From the NCBI GenBank assembly GCA_903890265.1, contig CAITAM010000323.1, positions 1-18,941 of the forward strand: a DNA stretch of 18,941 bases. The letters are read 5' to 3'. Position 1 is the first letter of the stretch; each line of letters opens with the position of its first letter. Positions 16,301-18,941 of the stretch are shown here, piece after piece. This stretch comes from an uncultured Pseudomonadota bacterium. GTDB taxonomy: Bacteria; Pseudomonadota; Gammaproteobacteria; Steroidobacterales; Steroidobacteraceae. The notes beneath the pieces are model-generated. The model did not search any database. It was not told the origin of the DNA and saw only the letters and a program-made list of their open reading frames with translations. A program made the translations under genes and the position numbers.

Positions 16301-16340
16301 CGTGGAGCGAGTATGGAGACCCGCACATCATCGCTCCACG
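16301..16340. promoter_or_regulatory. Perfect 10-bp inverted repeat in the divergent kinase / small-protein promoter region
   Basis: CGTGGAGCGA (16301-16310) and TCGCTCCACG (16331-16340) are exact complements with a 20-base spacer. They lie in the 120-base gap between the divergent kinase and the small secreted-protein gene. Arm centres are 30 bases apart, close to three helical turns, which suits a dimeric or looping regulator. Between the arms, on the minus strand, TCTCCATAC (16311-16319) partly resembles the core of the E. coli BaeR site. AATAAT at 16351-16356 may be a -10 box for the plus-strand gene. Regulation by the adjacent response regulator is inferred. Confidence 0.5.
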
Positions 16341-16397
16341 ATTGTCTCGCAATAATCGGCCGAACGCGGCCCGCCGGGCCCACCCCGAGGAGTGAGT

Positions 16398-16664
16398 ATG
16401 TCGATTCGTCACCGGATTTTTCCGCGCTTCGTGCCGGGCATTGCCGGCCTTGTCCTTGCCCTGAGCGCGGCGGCGCAGGGGCCTGCCACCGACTCCGGCG
16501 AGCGCCGCGGCCCGCCACCCGAGGCGCTTGCCGCGTGCGAGGGGAAGTCGGCGGGTGCCGCGTGCAGTTTCAGCGGGCCGCGCGGTGACAGGCCGCAGGG
16601 CACCTGCTTCGCGCCCGAGGGCAAGCCACTGGCCTGCCGTCCGGCGCAGGCGCCGGACCGCTGA
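16398..16664 (+). CDS. Small secreted protein with three conserved-looking cysteines, function unknown
   Basis: This 88-residue protein has no function I can name. The N-terminus is a clear signal peptide: basic SIRHR, then a hydrophobic core (GIAGLVLALSAAA), with probable cleavage after SAAA or AQG near residue 27-28. The mature part is about 60 residues, Pro-, Gly- and Arg-rich. It holds cysteines in the patterns ACEGKSAGAACSF, GTCFAPEG and LACRP, spaced as if to form disulfides or bind metal. ATG 16398 follows GAGGAG (16387-16392) at 5 bases and is preferred to the GTG at 16392. It is divergent from the BaeSR-like pair across a shared 120-base region, so it may be a regulated target or a periplasmic partner of the kinase. 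Similar short proteins occur beside such systems, from memory, not from a search. Confidence 0.8.
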   Translation: MSIRHRIFPRFVPGIAGLVLALSAAAQGPATDSGERRGPPPEALAACEGKSAGAACSFSGPRGDRPQGTCFAPEGKPLACRPAQAPDR

Positions 16665-16674
16665 GCACGGCGCC
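16649..16674. terminator. Weak hairpin between convergent small-protein and DedA-rhodanese genes
   Basis: GGCGCCG (16649-16655) can pair with CGGCGCC (16668-16674) across a 12-base loop, spanning the stop of the small-protein gene. It lies just before the convergent DedA-rhodanese stop. There is no T-tract and the arms are partly self-palindromic, so this is only a candidate. Confidence 0.25.
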
Positions 16675-16679
16675 GGGCC

Positions 16680-17639
16680 TCAGTCCGCCGTCGTCGCTGC
16701 CGGGTGCGCGGCATCGACCGCGTACCCGGCGGCCACCCAGGCGTCGAGCCCGCCGGCGAGCGGTCGGACGCGCACGAAGCCGTGGTTGGTCAGCAGCTTC
16801 GCGACGCGCGCCGCCGAGGCCTCGTTCGGGCAGTTGCAGTAGAGAATGATGTCCCGGTCCTTCGGCAGCAGGTGCACGTGCCGGTCGACCGCGTCGGGCG
16901 CGACGTGCAGTGCGCCCGGGATCACCCGCGGATCGACGGTGCGTGCGGTGTGGGAGCGCAGATCGACGACCACCGGCGTCGACCCTGCCGCCATCAGCTC
17001 ATAGAGTTCGCTGACACTGATCCGGCCCATGCGCAGCAGCCGCAGGAAACGCTGCCGCGCCCACCAGCGGAAGGCCACGTAGATCACGAGCGCGACGACC
17101 GCCACGGCCAGCATCGGCTTGCCGTAGGTAAAGGCGAGTCGCACGGCGTAGTTGATCTGCACCTCGAATACGGCACCGATCAGCAGGTAGGCGAGTACCC
17201 ACAGCGCCCCGCCCGCCGTGCTTCTGGCGAGAAAACGTGGCCACGACATGCCGAGCGCGCCCGCGAGGGGTGGCGCGATCACCGCGAGGCCGGGCACGAA
17301 TTTGGCGACCAGCAGCGCGTTGCTGCCCCAGCGCTCGAAGCGCAGCTGCGTCTCGCTGACGCAGGAGTCCGGCGACAGCGACAGGGTGCAGAGGAGGCGC
17401 ATGACCCGGTTGCCGTAATGGCGACCGGCGGCGAACCAGACCGAGTCGGCGACGACGCAGGCCATCGTCGACAGCAAGAAGAGCGCAACACCCCACGTCA
17501 GGTGGCGCGAGGCGATGGCACCGGCCAGCACGAGCGTCGGAATGGCCGGAATCGGCAGGCCGAGCTGCTCGAGGAACACGTTGCCGGTGACGAGGAGCAG
17601 GCCACCGGGGCCACTCAGCGGCGAAACTGCCGGGTGCAT
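16680..17639 (-). CDS. DedA-family membrane protein fused to a C-terminal rhodanese domain
   Basis: A 319-residue inner-membrane protein. The DedA (SNARE-associated) part covers about 1-195. It has FLEQLGLPIP with Glu24, several hydrophobic segments (about 33-70, 108-130, 142-160 and 175-192) and the KFVPGLAVIAPPLAG block near 113-127 that corresponds to the conserved R-x-x-P-G region. DedA proteins are flippases or transport-related proteins needed for membrane homeostasis. The cytosolic rhodanese domain (about 207-308) has VVVDLRSH, IPGALHV and the active-site loop YCNCPNEAS. Cys268 is the likely sulfur-carrying residue, and Cys270 gives a second thiol in the loop. The ATG at 17639 follows AGGA at 6 bases. 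It is the last of three minus-strand genes, 45 bases after the DsbA-like gene. Confidence 0.92.
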   Translation of the reverse strand: MHPAVSPLSGPGGLLLVTGNVFLEQLGLPIPAIPTLVLAGAIASRHLTWGVALFLLSTMACVVADSVWFAAGRHYGNRVMRLLCTLSLSPDSCVSETQLRFERWGSNALLVAKFVPGLAVIAPPLAGALGMSWPRFLARSTAGGALWVLAYLLIGAVFEVQINYAVRLAFTYGKPMLAVAVVALVIYVAFRWWARQRFLRLLRMGRISVSELYELMAAGSTPVVVDLRSHTARTVDPRVIPGALHVAPDAVDRHVHLLPKDRDIILYCNCPNEASAARVAKLLTNHGFVRVRPLAGGLDAWVAAGYAVDAAHPAATTAD

Positions 17640-17684
17640 GCTTATCCTGCCGGCCGGGTGGTGGCGGGGACGGGGGCCGTCACG

Positions 17685-18230
17685 TCAGTGAACCGGCAGC
17701 AGCTGCTGGACCGCCTCGAGCAGCCGGTGCAGGCCGCCACTCGTATCGCACAGGCGACCGTTGACGAAGAAAGCCGGTGAACTGCGCACGTGGCTCTGGC
17801 GGGCGCCAAGCTGGTGCTCGCGCACCCGCTGGAGGTAAAGCTCGTCCGTGAGGTCCGCGCTGAAGCGCGCCGTGTCGAGCCCGATCCGTTCGGCATAGGC
17901 CTCGAGATGCGGCCGGTCGAGGTGGCGCTGGTTGGCAAAGAGCATCGCGTGCATCGGCCAGAACCGTCCCTGCGCGCCGGCGGCCTCCGCCGCCTCTGCT
18001 GCGAGGCGTGCGTGCGGATGCACGTCCTCGAGCGGAAAGTGGCGGTACACGAGACGCACGGTCTGCGGGTGGTTCTCGCGCAGCTGCCTGAGCCCCGGTT
18101 CCGCACCGGCGCAGATGGGACACTGGAAGTCACCGTACTCCACGACGGTCACCGGTGCGTGGTCCGGTCCCCGCGCGTGGTCGGTCGCGGTGACCGGGAT
18201 CACGAGCCGGCTGAAGTCCTCGGCGGGCAT
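17685..18230 (-). CDS. DsbA-family thiol-disulfide oxidoreductase, no signal peptide
   Basis: This 181-residue protein has a thioredoxin fold with a helical insertion. The redox motif is CPIC at residues 37-40 (YGDFQCPICAG). The cis-proline expected opposite it is Pro152 in SSPAFFVNG. The LVYRHFPLEDVHPHA and FWPMHAMLF blocks are typical of the DsbA/thioredoxin_4 group that shares ancestry with FrnE and NhaA-linked thioredoxins. The N-terminus (MPAEDFSRLVIPV) has no hydrophobic signal, so a cytosolic location is inferred, unlike classical DsbA. Its start is supported by AGGAGA 8 bases upstream. It sits between the CDGSH gene (33-base gap) and the DedA-rhodanese gene (45-base gap), suggesting a shared redox or sulfur role. 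Confidence 0.9.
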   Translation of the reverse strand: MPAEDFSRLVIPVTATDHARGPDHAPVTVVEYGDFQCPICAGAEPGLRQLRENHPQTVRLVYRHFPLEDVHPHARLAAEAAEAAGAQGRFWPMHAMLFANQRHLDRPHLEAYAERIGLDTARFSADLTDELYLQRVREHQLGARQSHVRSSPAFFVNGRLCDTSGGLHRLLEAVQQLLPVH

Positions 18231-18263
18231 GGCTGCATCTCCTGTGGCAAGGATCGTGACGTG

Positions 18264-18941
18264 TCAGTCGCTGGTGAAGCCGATTCGGGCGTGCGTGCCG
18301 TCACAGAACGGCTTGTTCTGGCTGCCGCCGCAGCGGCACAGCCGCGCGGCCGTGAGGCGGGACACGACCCGGCCGGTGCCGCTCGTGATCTCGAGATTGC
18401 CCTCGACACTGAGCGGGCCGTTGTGCAGCGGGTTGATCGACAGCCGCCCGTTCCTTGTCGCGAGCATGTCGGTCGTGCCGCTCGGTGGCTCGCCGGTGGC
18501 GCTGAACTCGACCGCGTGGTGCGAGCCGTCGCAGTACGGTTTGTTCTTGGACGCGCCGCAGCGGCACAGCGTGGCGCGGTAGCCGGCGGGCTTGCCGTCG
18601 AGATAGATCTCGGCGCGCACCGCGTAGGGCCCCGCCTCCCGCGTGGCCAGGAGGTTCACCGGCGGCGCCGTTTCGTCGGCGTGGCCGTCGAGCCGGCGGT
18701 AACGAATGGCGCCCGACGGACAGGCATGCGCGACTTCCACCAGCCGCTCGACCGGCATCGTGTCCGGGTGGATCCACGGGCCCTGCACGTTGGCAAGAAA
18801 GACGCTCGGTGCGCCGGTGACACAGAACCGCGCGTGAATGCAGCGCTTGGTCTCGAACTGAATTTCGATGGCGGCTCCGGCGACCACTTCGACCGGCGGT
18901 GCGACGGCCGCGGCCGGCGCGGCGGCCGGCGCGGCGGGCGG
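18264..18941 (-). CDS. Divergent 4Fe-4S plus double CDGSH iron-sulfur protein (5' end outside the window)
   Basis: The reading frame is open to the right edge, so the N-terminus is missing. The visible 225 residues start with an Ala/Pro-rich linker (roughly PPAAPAAAPAAAVAPP). This is followed by a divergent mono-cluster ferredoxin domain with CIHARFC and HACPSGAI. Then come two CDGSH-type domains: CRCGASKNKPYCDGSH, then CRCGGSQNKPFCDGTH. Each keeps the three Cys and one His that hold a 2Fe-2S cluster in this family. Such proteins are cytosolic electron carriers or iron-sulfur sensors, and their partners are mostly unknown. A GTG at 18887 could act as a start, but it follows the linker directly without a visible ribosome site, so a longer protein with an upstream domain is more likely. 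It leads the three-gene minus-strand group. Confidence 0.9.
   Translation of the reverse strand, partial: PPAAPAAAPAAAVAPPVEVVAGAAIEIQFETKRCIHARFCVTGAPSVFLANVQGPWIHPDTMPVERLVEVAHACPSGAIRYRRLDGHADETAPPVNLLATREAGPYAVRAEIYLDGKPAGYRATLCRCGASKNKPYCDGSHHAVEFSATGEPPSGTTDMLATRNGRLSINPLHNGPLSVEGNLEITSGTGRVVSRLTAARLCRCGGSQNKPFCDGTHARIGFTSD

Noticed and set aside
1..18941. Mobile elements, CRISPR arrays, tRNA or rRNA genes
   Set aside because: No transposase or integrase domain, no regularly spaced direct repeats, and no recognisable structural-RNA sequence was seen on either strand.

Overview
The window is GC-rich, with G or C in most third codon positions. It carries chromosomal-looking genes of a proteobacterium. 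The GlpD and GlpK sequences, the malate synthase A tail, the heterotetrameric sarcosine oxidase and the BaeSR-like two-component system all read as proteobacterial, possibly gammaproteobacterial. The genus cannot be told from the sequence alone. I see no rRNA, tRNA, CRISPR array, insertion sequence or phage gene.

Layout. (1) 1-3811, plus strand: the 3' part of malate synthase A (aceB), then aerobic glycerol-3-phosphate dehydrogenase (glpD) and glycerol kinase (glpK), closely spaced and probably co-transcribed. (2) 3812-4039: a non-coding gap with a possible promoter and a 10-bp palindrome. (3) 4040-11598, plus strand: soxB, soxD, soxA and soxG, which encode the four subunits of heterotetrameric sarcosine oxidase and overlap or nearly abut, then a dimethylglycine dehydrogenase-like flavoprotein. 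Together these predict the steps dimethylglycine to sarcosine to glycine, with the methyl carbons passed to tetrahydrofolate. (4) 11617-14077: a LysR-type regulator on the minus strand, divergent from an AhpD-like peroxidase-family gene and a short-chain dehydrogenase/reductase. An inverted repeat lies in the shared promoter region. (5) 14119-16664: a BaeSR-like sensor kinase and response regulator on the minus strand, divergent from a small secreted cysteine-containing protein. A perfect 10-bp inverted repeat lies between them. (6) 16680-18941, minus strand: a probable redox/sulfur operon reading from the right edge, with a 4Fe-4S plus double CDGSH iron-sulfur protein (cut by the edge), a DsbA-family thiol oxidoreductase without a signal peptide, and a DedA membrane protein fused to a rhodanese domain.

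How the genes work together. The left two thirds is carbon catabolism. Glycerol is phosphorylated and oxidised into the triose pool. Methylated glycines are demethylated to glycine and one-carbon units. Malate synthase condenses glyoxylate with acetyl-CoA. A link from glycine through glyoxylate to AceB is possible but not shown by the sequence. The right third looks like redox or envelope homeostasis and regulation. The most unusual items are the CDGSH/DsbA/DedA-rhodanese cluster, the small secreted protein facing the BaeSR-like pair, and a LysR gene whose reading frame runs through a terminator-like hairpin. None of these proves a new system. They are the places I would look first.
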